From NCBI GenBank assembly GCA_037446575.1, contig JBBIII010000037.1, positions 1-22,227 on the forward strand: DNA of 22,227 bases, in the 5' to 3' direction. The notes below the pieces were generated by a model. It searched no databases. It had not been told where the DNA came from and saw only the letters and a program-made list of their open reading frames with translations. Positions 1 through 6,235 of this stretch are shown here, in pieces. The translations under genes were made by a program, and so were the position numbers. The DNA is from JBBIII01 sp037446575 (GTDB taxonomy: Bacteria; Bacteroidota; Ignavibacteria; UBA10030). How positions within the stretch are numbered: the first letter of the stretch is position 1; each line of letters begins with the position of its first letter.

Positions 1-14
1 AAAAAATTCAGCTT

Positions 15-103
15 GGAGAGGTGGCCGAGTGGCTGAAGGCACAGGTTTGCTAAACCTGCATAGTGGGCAACTGCTATCGAGGGTTCGAATCCCTCCCTCT
101 CCG
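15..103 (+). tRNA. tRNA-Ser, anticodon GCT
   Basis: This is a complete class II serine tRNA reading AGC/AGU. The acceptor stem GGAGAGG (15-21) pairs fully with CCTCTCC (96-102), and base 103 (G) is the discriminator. The D-stem GCC/GGC follows. The anticodon stem CAGGT (42-46) pairs with ACCTG (54-58), with GCT at 49-51 in the loop. The long variable arm is typical of Ser (stem 60-64 with 73-77). The T-stem GAGGG (79-83) pairs with CCCTC (91-95) around TTCGAAT. The terminal CCA is not encoded (the bases after G103 are CAA). An endonuclease gene starts 7 bp after the discriminator, and part of the 3' half (50-105) recurs downstream at 430-523. The promoter lies outside the window. Confidence 0.97.
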
Positions 104-110
104 CAAATGC

Positions 111-443
111 ATGAATTACTATGTATACCTGCTATGGTCTACTCGAGTAGAACGAACTTATGTTGGTCATACTGATAATATAGAAAATCGGTTGAAGAAG
201 CATAATGCTGGTTTTGTTCGTTCAACGAAGGCATTTCGTCCTTGGGAAATGATTCATACAGAAAAATATCCAACAAGATCGAAAGCAATGGAACGGGAAA
301 AGTGGTTGAAGAGTTCAGATGGCAGGAAGTGGATAAGAGAGTTCATTGGTAGATGGAAGGAGGAAAGTTTGTCCGTTCCGTTGTCAGAGACAATGAAACG
401 AGATCACGACCCAATAAAATTGGGACGGACTAAACCTGCATAG
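111..443 (+). CDS. Small GIY-YIG endonuclease linked to the tRNA gene
   Basis: A 110-residue, single-domain GIY-YIG nuclease of the short UvrC/YhbQ-like kind. The first motif pair is YVY (4-6) and YVG (17-19). Arg27 (ENRLKKHN) is the expected catalytic arginine, His31 follows, and Glu63 in REKWLKS is the expected metal-binding glutamate. GRKW at 71-74 closes the domain, and residues from about 85 form a variable tail. I chose ATG 111. An in-frame GTG at 63 would add 16 residues, but it lies inside the tRNA and so is rejected. The last four residues (TKPA) and the stop codon are encoded by the duplicated tRNA fragment that begins at 430. The family makes nicks or double-strand breaks in DNA; the actual target is unknown. 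Its position between an intact and a broken tRNA 3' end suggests a mobile, tRNA-targeting role (inference). There is no clear Shine-Dalgarno sequence. Confidence 0.9.
   Translation: MNYYVYLLWSTRVERTYVGHTDNIENRLKKHNAGFVRSTKAFRPWEMIHTEKYPTRSKAMEREKWLKSSDGRKWIREFIGRWKEESLSVPLSETMKRDHDPIKLGRTKPA
367..435 (+). repeat. Inverted repeat at the right junction of the tRNA/GIY-YIG unit
   Basis: GTTTGTCCGTTCC (367-379) pairs with GGGACGGAC-T-AAAC (422-435), with one G-U pair and one bulged T (431). A second, mutually exclusive inner hairpin is CCCAAT (410-415) with ATTGGG (419-424). The 3' arm crosses the exact left edge (430) of the duplicated tRNA fragment, so the junction could fold into a structure resembling the GTTTG/CTAAAC anticodon stem of the real tRNA. 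The whole structure is within the nuclease's variable C-terminal coding part. Function unknown. Confidence 0.55.
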
Positions 444-523
444 TGGGCAACTGCTATCGAGGGTTCGCTCGCCGAGCTTCGATGAGCGAAGCTCGACGGA
501 GCGAGAATCCCTTCTTCTCTGCA
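430..523 (+). pseudogene. Truncated, interrupted copy of the tRNA-Ser 3' half
   Basis: Positions 430-467 are identical to 50-87 of the tRNA (38/38), starting at the second anticodon base and ending in the T-loop after TTCG. After a 38-nt insertion (468-505), positions 506-523 match tRNA positions 88-105 at 15 of 18 bases, down to the end of the acceptor strand plus GCA. There is no 5' half, so it cannot fold into a tRNA. Mismatches fall only in the part after the insertion, at the T-stem/acceptor positions (513, 515, 520). It is best read as either the original 3' half displaced by insertion of the upstream unit, or a by-product of duplication. Confidence 0.93.
468..505. repeat. 38-nt palindromic element inserted in the tRNA remnant
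   Basis: GC-rich imperfect palindrome. The outer stem CTCGC (468-472) pairs with GCGAG (501-505), and the inner stem CGAGCTTCG (473-481) pairs with CGAAGCTCG (487-495). The loop is ATGAG, and ACGGA (496-500) is bulged on the 3' side. It sits exactly between TTCG and AAT of the T-loop sequence and is far richer in GC than its surroundings. No other copy was seen in the window. It has no U-run after it, so it is a poor terminator. It resembles REP-type palindromes that insert into genes, or a hairpin target of a nuclease; neither can be proved here. Confidence 0.8.
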
Positions 524-730
524 TGTTAGTGTTTGCTGGAAATGTCAAGTTTTGTTAAAACTGTCTTAATAGCGAATAGACAGTTTAGCGCTTCTCGATA
601 TCGTAAAATTAATAAAATTGTGATAGCTCGCATTTATTTCTCAAAAATAATTTTATAAATAGAAGAAATTAATTTAAGGTGTCTGCATAATTACAATTAA
701 TGCTTTTTTATAACAATTTAAGGAGGAGTT
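524..730. other. Spacer of about 200 bp with one hairpin and no confident promoter
   Basis: AT-rich non-coding stretch between the tRNA remnant and the next gene. AAACTGTCT (558-566) pairs perfectly with AGACAGTTT (578-586) across an 11-nt loop. No T-run follows, so it is not a classic terminator. A possible TTGCTG-N17-TAAAAC pair (533-561) is too weak to call. The only clear signal is AAGGAGGAG directly before the start codon at 731. Confidence 0.5.
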
Positions 731-1435
731 ATGAAATATTTAATATTAGTTGTAGTAATAGTTATAAATGTAGTCGTTGCATTTTCTCAGGACTCCACCG
801 TAACAACAAAACTCGACACCGTTCTTAGTAATCAAAAAACGATGTTGGAAATACAGAAAAGAATTTATGATGAAGTCAAATACGAACCGCCTTTAGCTAA
901 TAAAAAATTCGGAATTGAGCTAAACCTTGCACGATTGCTTGTAAGTTCTGGACAAGATTTTTTTACTTTAACGGGTACAGTCTCTTTTTTCGATGTGATT
1001 CGATCTGGTGAAATAGCATTTCCTTTCTTTTATCAAATAGGTAAGAAAGAAAAATCACAGTTTTTGAGTGATAAAAAATACGAAGTAACTTTGAAGCTTA
1101 TAAATTTAGATGCCACATATCGCCATTTTTTAGGTCAGTATCAAGATGGTTTCTATTTTTCAACTGGAGTACGATATACATATATCGAAGGAATGGAGGG
1201 TGATGATATTTTATTTTTATCTATTAATCAGAAAAATAAAGAGTCTTCAATAAATAGATTTGGCGCCTATTTTGGCCTTGGTTATCGTTATTTTACTAAA
1301 TCAGGTTTTTATTGGGGAGTAAGTTTAATCTATGGCCGTTATTTTGACGTTGAACGAAATTATCAAGAAGTTTTAATAGATGATACAAAAACAATCATTG
1401 ATGTTGAATTGCTGAAATTTGGAATTGCTTTTTAA
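731..1435 (+). CDS. Secreted, probable outer-membrane beta-barrel protein, unknown function
   Basis: A 234-residue protein that I do not recognise. Residues 1-19 form a typical signal peptide (MK, hydrophobic run LILVVVIVINVVVA, likely cleavage at FSQ-D). A short polar region with heptad-like spacing follows (about 20-50, TKLDTVLSNQKTMLEIQK), possibly a coiled coil. From about residue 58 there are alternating aromatic/hydrophobic strands (FYFSTGVRYTYIEG, GAYFGLGYRYF, FYWGVSLIYGRYF) and a final phenylalanine (GIAF), the usual end of outer-membrane barrels. The RBS AAGGAGGAG is among the strongest in the window. The gene stands alone, with its own terminator 25 bp downstream. It lies next to the tRNA unit, but nothing ties the two together. 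Function cannot be given beyond an envelope location. Confidence 0.75.
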   Translation: MKYLILVVVIVINVVVAFSQDSTVTTKLDTVLSNQKTMLEIQKRIYDEVKYEPPLANKKFGIELNLARLLVSSGQDFFTLTGTVSFFDVIRSGEIAFPFFYQIGKKEKSQFLSDKKYEVTLKLINLDATYRHFLGQYQDGFYFSTGVRYTYIEGMEGDDILFLSINQKNKESSINRFGAYFGLGYRYFTKSGFYWGVSLIYGRYFDVERNYQEVLIDDTKTIIDVELLKFGIAF

Positions 1436-1460
1436 ATTGTTCTATCAATTTTTATTTTCT

Positions 1461-1492
1461 AAAGCGTCTCGATTTTTCGAGACGCTTTTTTT
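1461..1492 (+). terminator. Strong Rho-independent terminator
   Basis: A perfect 12-bp stem, AAAGCGTCTCGA (1461-1472) with TCGAGACGCTTT (1477-1488), has a TTTT loop and is followed by a short T-run. It ends the beta-barrel gene's transcript. Because the stem begins with AAA and ends with TTT it may work in both directions. gltX starts only 18 bp later. Confidence 0.92.
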
Positions 1493-1510
1493 ATATTATA
1501 ACTTAAGATT

Positions 1511-2965
1511 ATGATCAATAAACAAGTTCGCACACGTTTTGCTCCAAGCCCAACTGGTTATCTCCATGTTGGCGGATTACGTACAGCTTTGTATAACTAT
1601 CTTTTCTCAAAGCATCAAAATGGTAAATTTATTCTTCGTATTGAAGATACAGATCAAACACGCAAAGTCGAGGGAGCGGTCGAAAATCTTATTGAAACAT
1701 TAAAATGGGCTGGTATCGATTATGATGAAGGACCTGATCGAGATGGTGGGTATGGCCCTTATACACAATCGCAAAGATTAAATATTTACAAGGATTACGC
1801 AAAGCAATTAATAGAAAAGGGACATGCGTACTATTGCTTTTGTACTCCAGAGCGATTAGATGAAATTCGTAAAAAGCAATTAGCGGCTAAGCTTAATCCA
1901 TCTTATGATAAATATTGCGCTCGATTATCAAAAGAAGAGACGCAAAAACGCGTTGCCAATGGAGAAAAACATGTAATTCGAATGAAAGTTCCAACTGACG
2001 GTGAATTGATGTTTGAAGATATGATTCGAGGTAATGTTACAATCGCATACAAAATGTTGGATGATCAAGTGTTAATCAAATCCGATGGATTCCCAACTTA
2101 TCACTTAGCCGTAGTTGTTGACGATCATCTAATGAATATCACACATATCATTAGAGGTGAAGAATGGCTTTCAAGTGTTCCAAAACATATTTTACTCTAC
2201 AAATATTTTGGATGGGAAGTGCCTGTGATGGCTCATTTGCCGTTATTGCTCAATCCAGATAAATCCAAGCTTAGCAAGCGACAAGGAGATGTTGCAGTTG
2301 AAGATTATCGGTCAAAAGGATATTTGAAGGAAGCGATTCTGAACTTCATAGCATTCCTTGGCTGGAATCCCGGCGATGATCGAGAAATATTTTTCATAGA
2401 CCAACTTATTAAAGAATTTTCATTAGAAAGAGTGGGTAAATCGGGCGCTGTCTTTAATATCGAAAAATTAAACTGGCTTAATCAACAACATATCAAACTT
2501 AAAACCAATGAAGACCTTGCAATATTTGTAAAACCTCATCTTCAAACGGCTGGATTGATTAACATCGAAAATAAATATCTGTTAAATGTAATTAGCTTGA
2601 TGAAAGAGAGAATGATTTTTCCGCAAGATTTTGTTGAAAATAGTATTTACTTTTTCAAAGAGCCGGAAGTTTTTGATGAAACAGCAATATCAAAACATTG
2701 GGAAAAAGAAACAAGCCAATATGAAAATTTATTGTGTGAGCGATTAGAATCTTTAAATGAGTATAATAAAACATCTATTGAAGATACTGTAAGAAAATTA
2801 TCTGAAGAGCTTAAAATTAAAACAAGCAAATTAATCCATCCGACGCGGCTTGCTCTATCTGGAAGGCAAACTGGTCCCGGTTTATTTGAAATGATGGAAG
2901 TATTAGGGAAAGAAATTGTTGTTAAACGATTGCGATTTGCAGCTGATAAGTTTAACATTGAATAG
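1511..2965 (+). CDS. gltX: Glutamyl-tRNA synthetase
   Basis: Class I aminoacyl-tRNA synthetase that charges tRNA-Glu (ATP + Glu + tRNA to Glu-tRNA + AMP + PPi) in the cytoplasm. It has 484 residues, a normal length. The HIGH-type motif is HVGG at 19-22 within PSPTGYLHVGG. The KMSKS motif is KLSKR at about residue 253. RIEDTD near residue 45 is family-typical, and the C-terminal third is the helical anticodon-binding region. A zinc-site remnant reads CFC followed 24 residues later by C-x-R, so the fourth ligand (His in E. coli) is replaced by Arg and metal binding is doubtful. I cannot tell from the sequence whether it is discriminating. There is no clear RBS, and the start lies just after a strong terminator. 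A TATATT at 1492-1497 could be a -10 but has no good -35 partner. Confidence 0.97.
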   Translation: MINKQVRTRFAPSPTGYLHVGGLRTALYNYLFSKHQNGKFILRIEDTDQTRKVEGAVENLIETLKWAGIDYDEGPDRDGGYGPYTQSQRLNIYKDYAKQLIEKGHAYYCFCTPERLDEIRKKQLAAKLNPSYDKYCARLSKEETQKRVANGEKHVIRMKVPTDGELMFEDMIRGNVTIAYKMLDDQVLIKSDGFPTYHLAVVVDDHLMNITHIIRGEEWLSSVPKHILLYKYFGWEVPVMAHLPLLLNPDKSKLSKRQGDVAVEDYRSKGYLKEAILNFIAFLGWNPGDDREIFFIDQLIKEFSLERVGKSGAVFNIEKLNWLNQQHIKLKTNEDLAIFVKPHLQTAGLINIENKYLLNVISLMKERMIFPQDFVENSIYFFKEPEVFDETAISKHWEKETSQYENLLCERLESLNEYNKTSIEDTVRKLSEELKIKTSKLIHPTRLALSGRQTGPGLFEMMEVLGKEIVVKRLRFAADKFNIE

Positions 2966-2966
2966 T

Positions 2967-2995
2967 TTGCCTTTGCATCATTCGTTATCTATATT
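2967..2995 (+). promoter_or_regulatory. Sigma-70-like promoter for folB-folK-dNK
   Basis: TTGCCT (2967-2972), a 17-bp spacer and TATATT (2990-2995). The -35 begins 1 bp after the gltX stop codon, and folB starts 21 bp after the -10. The last bases of the spacer with the -10 read TATCTATATT, the same 10-mer found in the asnS and tgt promoters. Confidence 0.75.
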
Positions 2996-3016
2996 CATCT
3001 GATTTTATTTTGAGTT

Positions 3017-3400
3017 ATGGCAAAGAAAAATAAAAAATTAGGAATAATTCGTATTCATAATGCTGTCTTTTACGCTTATCATGGCGTGCTGACTGACGAA
3101 CAGAATCTTGGCGGCAAATTTGAAGTGGATATTGATTTATATTGCGATTTATCACGCGGTGCTAAAACGGATCACCTTTACGATACGGTTAATTACGAAC
3201 GAGTATATGATTGTGTCCGCTCCTCAGTTCTGGAAAAGCAGCACTTTTTATTAGAATCGCTTGCCGATGCGATTACAAATGGCATCTTGAAAAATTTTGC
3301 AAAAGTAGAGTCGGTAACTGTAAAAGTCCGAAAACCTGGCGCGCCCGTTAAAGGCGTTATAGATTATGTAGAAGTCGAAATTAGCGAGTCAAGGAAATAG
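3017..3400 (+). CDS. folB: Dihydroneopterin aldolase
   Basis: Converts 7,8-dihydroneopterin to 6-hydroxymethyl-7,8-dihydropterin plus glycolaldehyde in folate synthesis. It has 127 residues, usual for the family. Visible family motifs are YAYHGVLTDEQNLGGKFEVD (about 20-39, with the substrate-binding Glu), DTVNY, LLESLA and the C-terminal KVRKPGAP, whose lysine is expected to be catalytic. The N-terminus carries a short lysine-rich extension (MAKKNKKL). The gene is 8 bp upstream of folK, which takes its product. Transcription is expected from the promoter at 2967-2995. Confidence 0.95.
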   Translation: MAKKNKKLGIIRIHNAVFYAYHGVLTDEQNLGGKFEVDIDLYCDLSRGAKTDHLYDTVNYERVYDCVRSSVLEKQHFLLESLADAITNGILKNFAKVESVTVKVRKPGAPVKGVIDYVEVEISESRK

Positions 3401-3408
3401 GAAGATTT

Positions 3409-3921
3409 ATGGCTCGAGTGTTTATAGGAATTGGTTCTAACATCGGGGATCGATTAGAAAACCTAAAAAAAGCTTCAAATAAAATTGATCACTTGTTGCA
3501 TACTAAAATTGTTAATATTTCATCGATATATGAAACCGAACCAGTCGGTAATAAACAACAACCAAAATTTCTAAATGCGGTTTTAGAATTAGACACAAAT
3601 ATTTCTCCGTGGAACTTTATGGCTGAATTGAAAAAAATCGAAATAGAAGTCGGTAGAACACGTAACGAACATTGGGGACCTCGTGAAATCGACTTAGATA
3701 TTTTATACTTTGGAGATGAAATAATTAATGATATTGAATTACACATACCGCATCCGGAAATTGCAAATAGAAGGTTTGTGCTTATACCGCTAAATGAAAT
3801 TGCAAGAGATTTTTTTGATCCATTGAGACATAAAAGTATCGAAGTGTTATTGCATCATTGCCAAGATACAGGCGGTGTAAGGAAAACAACTTTCTGCATA
3901 AAATCAGAATCTCAGGAGTAA
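3409..3921 (+). CDS. folK: HPPK, 6-hydroxymethyldihydropterin pyrophosphokinase
   Basis: Transfers pyrophosphate from ATP to 6-hydroxymethyl-7,8-dihydropterin, the next step after FolB. At 170 residues it is slightly longer than E. coli HPPK. Motifs seen are GIGSNIGDR near the N-terminus, SSIYETEPVG, FLNAV and the signature GPREIDLDILYF with the two Mg-binding aspartates (about residues 85-96), then HPEIANRRFVLIPLNEIA. The last 30 residues are a poorly conserved tail. Its 3' end holds the Shine-Dalgarno (AGGAGT) of the following kinase, so the two are translationally linked. Confidence 0.96.
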   Translation: MARVFIGIGSNIGDRLENLKKASNKIDHLLHTKIVNISSIYETEPVGNKQQPKFLNAVLELDTNISPWNFMAELKKIEIEVGRTRNEHWGPREIDLDILYFGDEIINDIELHIPHPEIANRRFVLIPLNEIARDFFDPLRHKSIEVLLHHCQDTGGVRKTTFCIKSESQE

Positions 3922-3924
3922 CGA

Positions 3925-4578
3925 TTGGAATTACCGTCTGAAATACATTATATAGCAATTGAAGGTGTTATAGGTGCAGGTAAAACCACCTTAGCTCGTA
4001 TGCTTTCGGAAAAACTTGGCGCTAGGTTAGTTCTTGAAAAGTTTGAAGAGAATCCATTTCTTCCAAAATTTTACGAAGACCCTGAACATTACGCTTTTCA
4101 GACTCAAATATTTTTTCTTCTTAGTCGATATCGTCAGCAACAAGAATTATATCAAGCCGATCTTTTCCATTCTCACATCGTCTCTGATTATATATTTGAG
4201 AAGGATAAGATATTCGCTTACCTTACCTTACGTGACGATGAACTAAAATTGTATGAAAGCGTTTTATCGGCAATAGAAAAAACAATTCCGCCGCCAGACC
4301 TTGTTATTTATTTACAATCGAGCGTTGATAGATTAATGGCGAATATTAGAAAACGCGGAAGAGAAATGGAAAAAAATATGTCGGAAGAATACATTAAAGA
4401 GCTTAATGAAGCGTATAACTATTTTTTCTTCCGCTACAAATCAACTCCATTGCTAATTGTAAAAGCGACAGATATCGATTTTGTCAATAACCCGGAACAT
4501 TTTGAAGATTTGCTTGCTCAAATACTTCGCCCTAATAAAGCGCCGGTAGAATATTATAATCCGCTTATAGAAAAGTAA
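3925..4578 (+). CDS. Deoxynucleoside kinase, dAK/dGK-like
   Basis: A 217-residue kinase of the deoxynucleoside/thymidine kinase-2 family, which phosphorylates deoxynucleosides at the 5' position for salvage. The P-loop is GVIGAGKTT (about 14-22). EKFEENPFLPKFYEDP matches the family's substrate-binding glutamate region, SDYIFEKDKIFA occupies the place of the DRS-type motif, and KRGREMEKNMSEEYIKELNEAYNYFF contains the arginines of the lid region. The start is TTG at 3925, with AGGAGT at 3914-3919 at good spacing and no nearby ATG; residue 2 onward matches the usual N-terminus. The gap from folK is 3 bp. Whether it prefers dA, dG or other substrates cannot be read from the sequence. Confidence 0.9.
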   Translation: MELPSEIHYIAIEGVIGAGKTTLARMLSEKLGARLVLEKFEENPFLPKFYEDPEHYAFQTQIFFLLSRYRQQQELYQADLFHSHIVSDYIFEKDKIFAYLTLRDDELKLYESVLSAIEKTIPPPDLVIYLQSSVDRLMANIRKRGREMEKNMSEEYIKELNEAYNYFFFRYKSTPLLIVKATDIDFVNNPEHFEDLLAQILRPNKAPVEYYNPLIEK

Positions 4579-4579
4579 A

Positions 4580-4804
4580 ATGATTCGATACTTTCTTTAT
4601 ACAATAGCGCGCATTTTAATTACAGCGCTCGCAATTTATGTTGCGTTCTTGATTATAAAATTTGTAGTAAGGTTTTTTATCAAAAGAAAATTACAATCAG
4701 CCTCTAAACAACAAAAATCTGCAAAGCCAAAAGAAAAATACTCAAATGTTCAAGATGTTAAGTTCGTCGACGTTGATAAAAAGGAAGAAAAATCCGAAAA
4801 GTGA
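4580..4804 (+). CDS. Small single-pass membrane protein, unknown function
   Basis: 74 residues. One hydrophobic segment (about 5-33, YTIARILITALAIYVAFLI and on) is followed by a basic stretch (RFFIKRKLQ), so the C-terminus should be cytoplasmic. A lysine/glutamate-rich tail contains NVQDVKFVDVDKK. The layout (N-terminal helix, charged linker, short acidic motif at the end) recalls small proteins of the Bacteroidota such as DUF4834, but the match is only by impression. It starts 1 bp after the kinase stop, so it is part of that operon and probably translationally coupled. No function can be assigned. Confidence 0.7.
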   Translation: MIRYFLYTIARILITALAIYVAFLIIKFVVRFFIKRKLQSASKQQKSAKPKEKYSNVQDVKFVDVDKKEEKSEK

Positions 4805-4826
4805 ATCTGTTATTAGGTCATTTAGT

Positions 4827-4855
4827 TTGAACAAGTTTTATTAGTTATCTATATT
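4827..4855 (+). promoter_or_regulatory. Sigma-70-like promoter for asnS
   Basis: TTGAAC (4827-4832), a 17-bp spacer and TATATT (4850-4855), 34 bp before the asnS ATG. The sequence shares GTTATCTATATT with the folB promoter. No terminator was found between the preceding small gene (stop 4804) and this site, so read-through from the fol operon is possible. Confidence 0.75.
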
Positions 4856-4889
4856 TCTCTAACATTTTCAATTATTAAAGAAAAGAATT

Positions 4890-6188
4890 ATGGCACGTAC
4901 ATACATTAATGAATTAGGAAAGCATATTAGTGAAGAAGTTCAGCTTTACGGTTGGCTTTATCATAAACGTTCTAGTGGAAAGGTTCGTTTTTTATTGCTC
5001 CGTGATGGAACCGGAATTGTCCAATGTGTAATGGTTAAAGGGCAGGTTCCAGAAAATGTTTTTGATTTATTCGATAAGCTTACCCAAGAATCTTCATTAT
5101 CAATTAGAGGAAAAGTACGTAAGGACGATAGAGCGCCCGGAGGATTTGAATTAGATTTGATTGATATTCCAAAAGTATATCAAATTGCGCAAGAGTATCC
5201 AATAACTCCTAAAGAGCACGGAGTTGAATTTCTTGCCGACCGCAGGCATCTTTGGCTTCGCTCAACACGGCAACATGCAATTATGCGCGTACGTCATCGA
5301 ATTATAAAAGCGATAAGAGATTTTTTCGATGGAAGAGGATTTGTTTTAGTCGATTCTCCTATTTTAACTCCAGCGGCTTGCGAAGGAACATCAACGCTTT
5401 TTAGTACAGATTATTTTGATCTTGGAAAAGCTTTTTTAACGCAATCCGGGCAACTTTATGCAGAAGCCGCCGCAATGGCGCTGGGAAAAGTATATTGTTT
5501 TGGCCCCACATTTCGCGCAGAAAAATCGAAAACACGCAGACATTTAACCGAATTTTGGATGGTTGAACCAGAAGTTGCTTTTAACGATCTGAACGATAAT
5601 ATGGATTTGGCTGAAGACTTCCTCGTATACATCGTTCAGACTATATTAAAAGAGTGCGAATTGGAACTGAAGGCCTTAGAGCGCGATGTTAGCAAGCTTC
5701 AGAATGTAAAGAAACCTTTACCGCGCATCACTTACGATGAAGCGGTAAAAATACTCCACGAAAAAGGATTGCCTTTTGAATACGGAAATGATCTTGGAGG
5801 GACAGACGAAACGGTTGTTTCGGAACAATTCGATAGACCAGTAATGGTGCATAGATATCCTGCCGAGGTAAAAGCATTCTATATGAAACGCGATCCAGAA
5901 AATCCGAAATTAGCGCTCGCAGTTGATGTGCTTGCCCCCGAAGGTTACGGCGAAATTATTGGTGGAAGCCAGCGCGAGGATGATTTAGAAGTCTTGTTAT
6001 CCCGAATTAAAGAGCATAACCTTCCGCAGGAAGCATTCGAGTGGTATCTCGATTTGCGTCGGTACGGAGGCGTTCCCCATTCAGGATTTGGACTCGGCAT
6101 CGAAAGAACTGTCGGATGGATTTGCGGATTAGAACATGTACGCGAGACTATTCCATTCCCAAGAATGATTTACAGAAATACTCCATAG
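4890..6188 (+). CDS. asnS: Asparaginyl-tRNA synthetase
   Basis: Class IIb synthetase charging tRNA-Asn, 432 residues, the length of the shorter bacterial/archaeal form. An OB-fold anticodon-binding domain (about 1-105) includes VQLYGWLYHKRSSGKVRFLLLRDG in outline. Class II motif 2 is FRAEKSKTRRHLTEFWMVEPE in outline (about 210-230), and FGPTFRAE favours AsnRS over AspRS. Motif 3 is GFGLGIERTVGWI (about 403-415). The C-terminal ETIPFPR is typical of AsnRS. EIIGGSQREDDLEVL (about 352-366) is the conserved active-site segment. An archaeal-type AspRS is the main alternative and seems less likely. It has its own promoter upstream, and the ABC exporter genes follow 47 bp later. Confidence 0.93.
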   Translation: MARTYINELGKHISEEVQLYGWLYHKRSSGKVRFLLLRDGTGIVQCVMVKGQVPENVFDLFDKLTQESSLSIRGKVRKDDRAPGGFELDLIDIPKVYQIAQEYPITPKEHGVEFLADRRHLWLRSTRQHAIMRVRHRIIKAIRDFFDGRGFVLVDSPILTPAACEGTSTLFSTDYFDLGKAFLTQSGQLYAEAAAMALGKVYCFGPTFRAEKSKTRRHLTEFWMVEPEVAFNDLNDNMDLAEDFLVYIVQTILKECELELKALERDVSKLQNVKKPLPRITYDEAVKILHEKGLPFEYGNDLGGTDETVVSEQFDRPVMVHRYPAEVKAFYMKRDPENPKLALAVDVLAPEGYGEIIGGSQREDDLEVLLSRIKEHNLPQEAFEWYLDLRRYGGVPHSGFGLGIERTVGWICGLEHVRETIPFPRMIYRNTP

Positions 6189-6235
6189 TCGGGAATTAAG
6201 AACAAGGGCTTGAAGATTAAAAATTAATTATTAGT

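Noticed and set aside
63..110. GTG start extending the GIY-YIG protein by 16 residues
   Set aside because: These codons are the 3' half of the tRNA; the family N-terminus begins at ATG 111.
468..523. The palindrome as terminator of the tRNA/GIY-YIG transcript
   Set aside because: No U-run follows the stem; the next bases continue the tRNA acceptor sequence.
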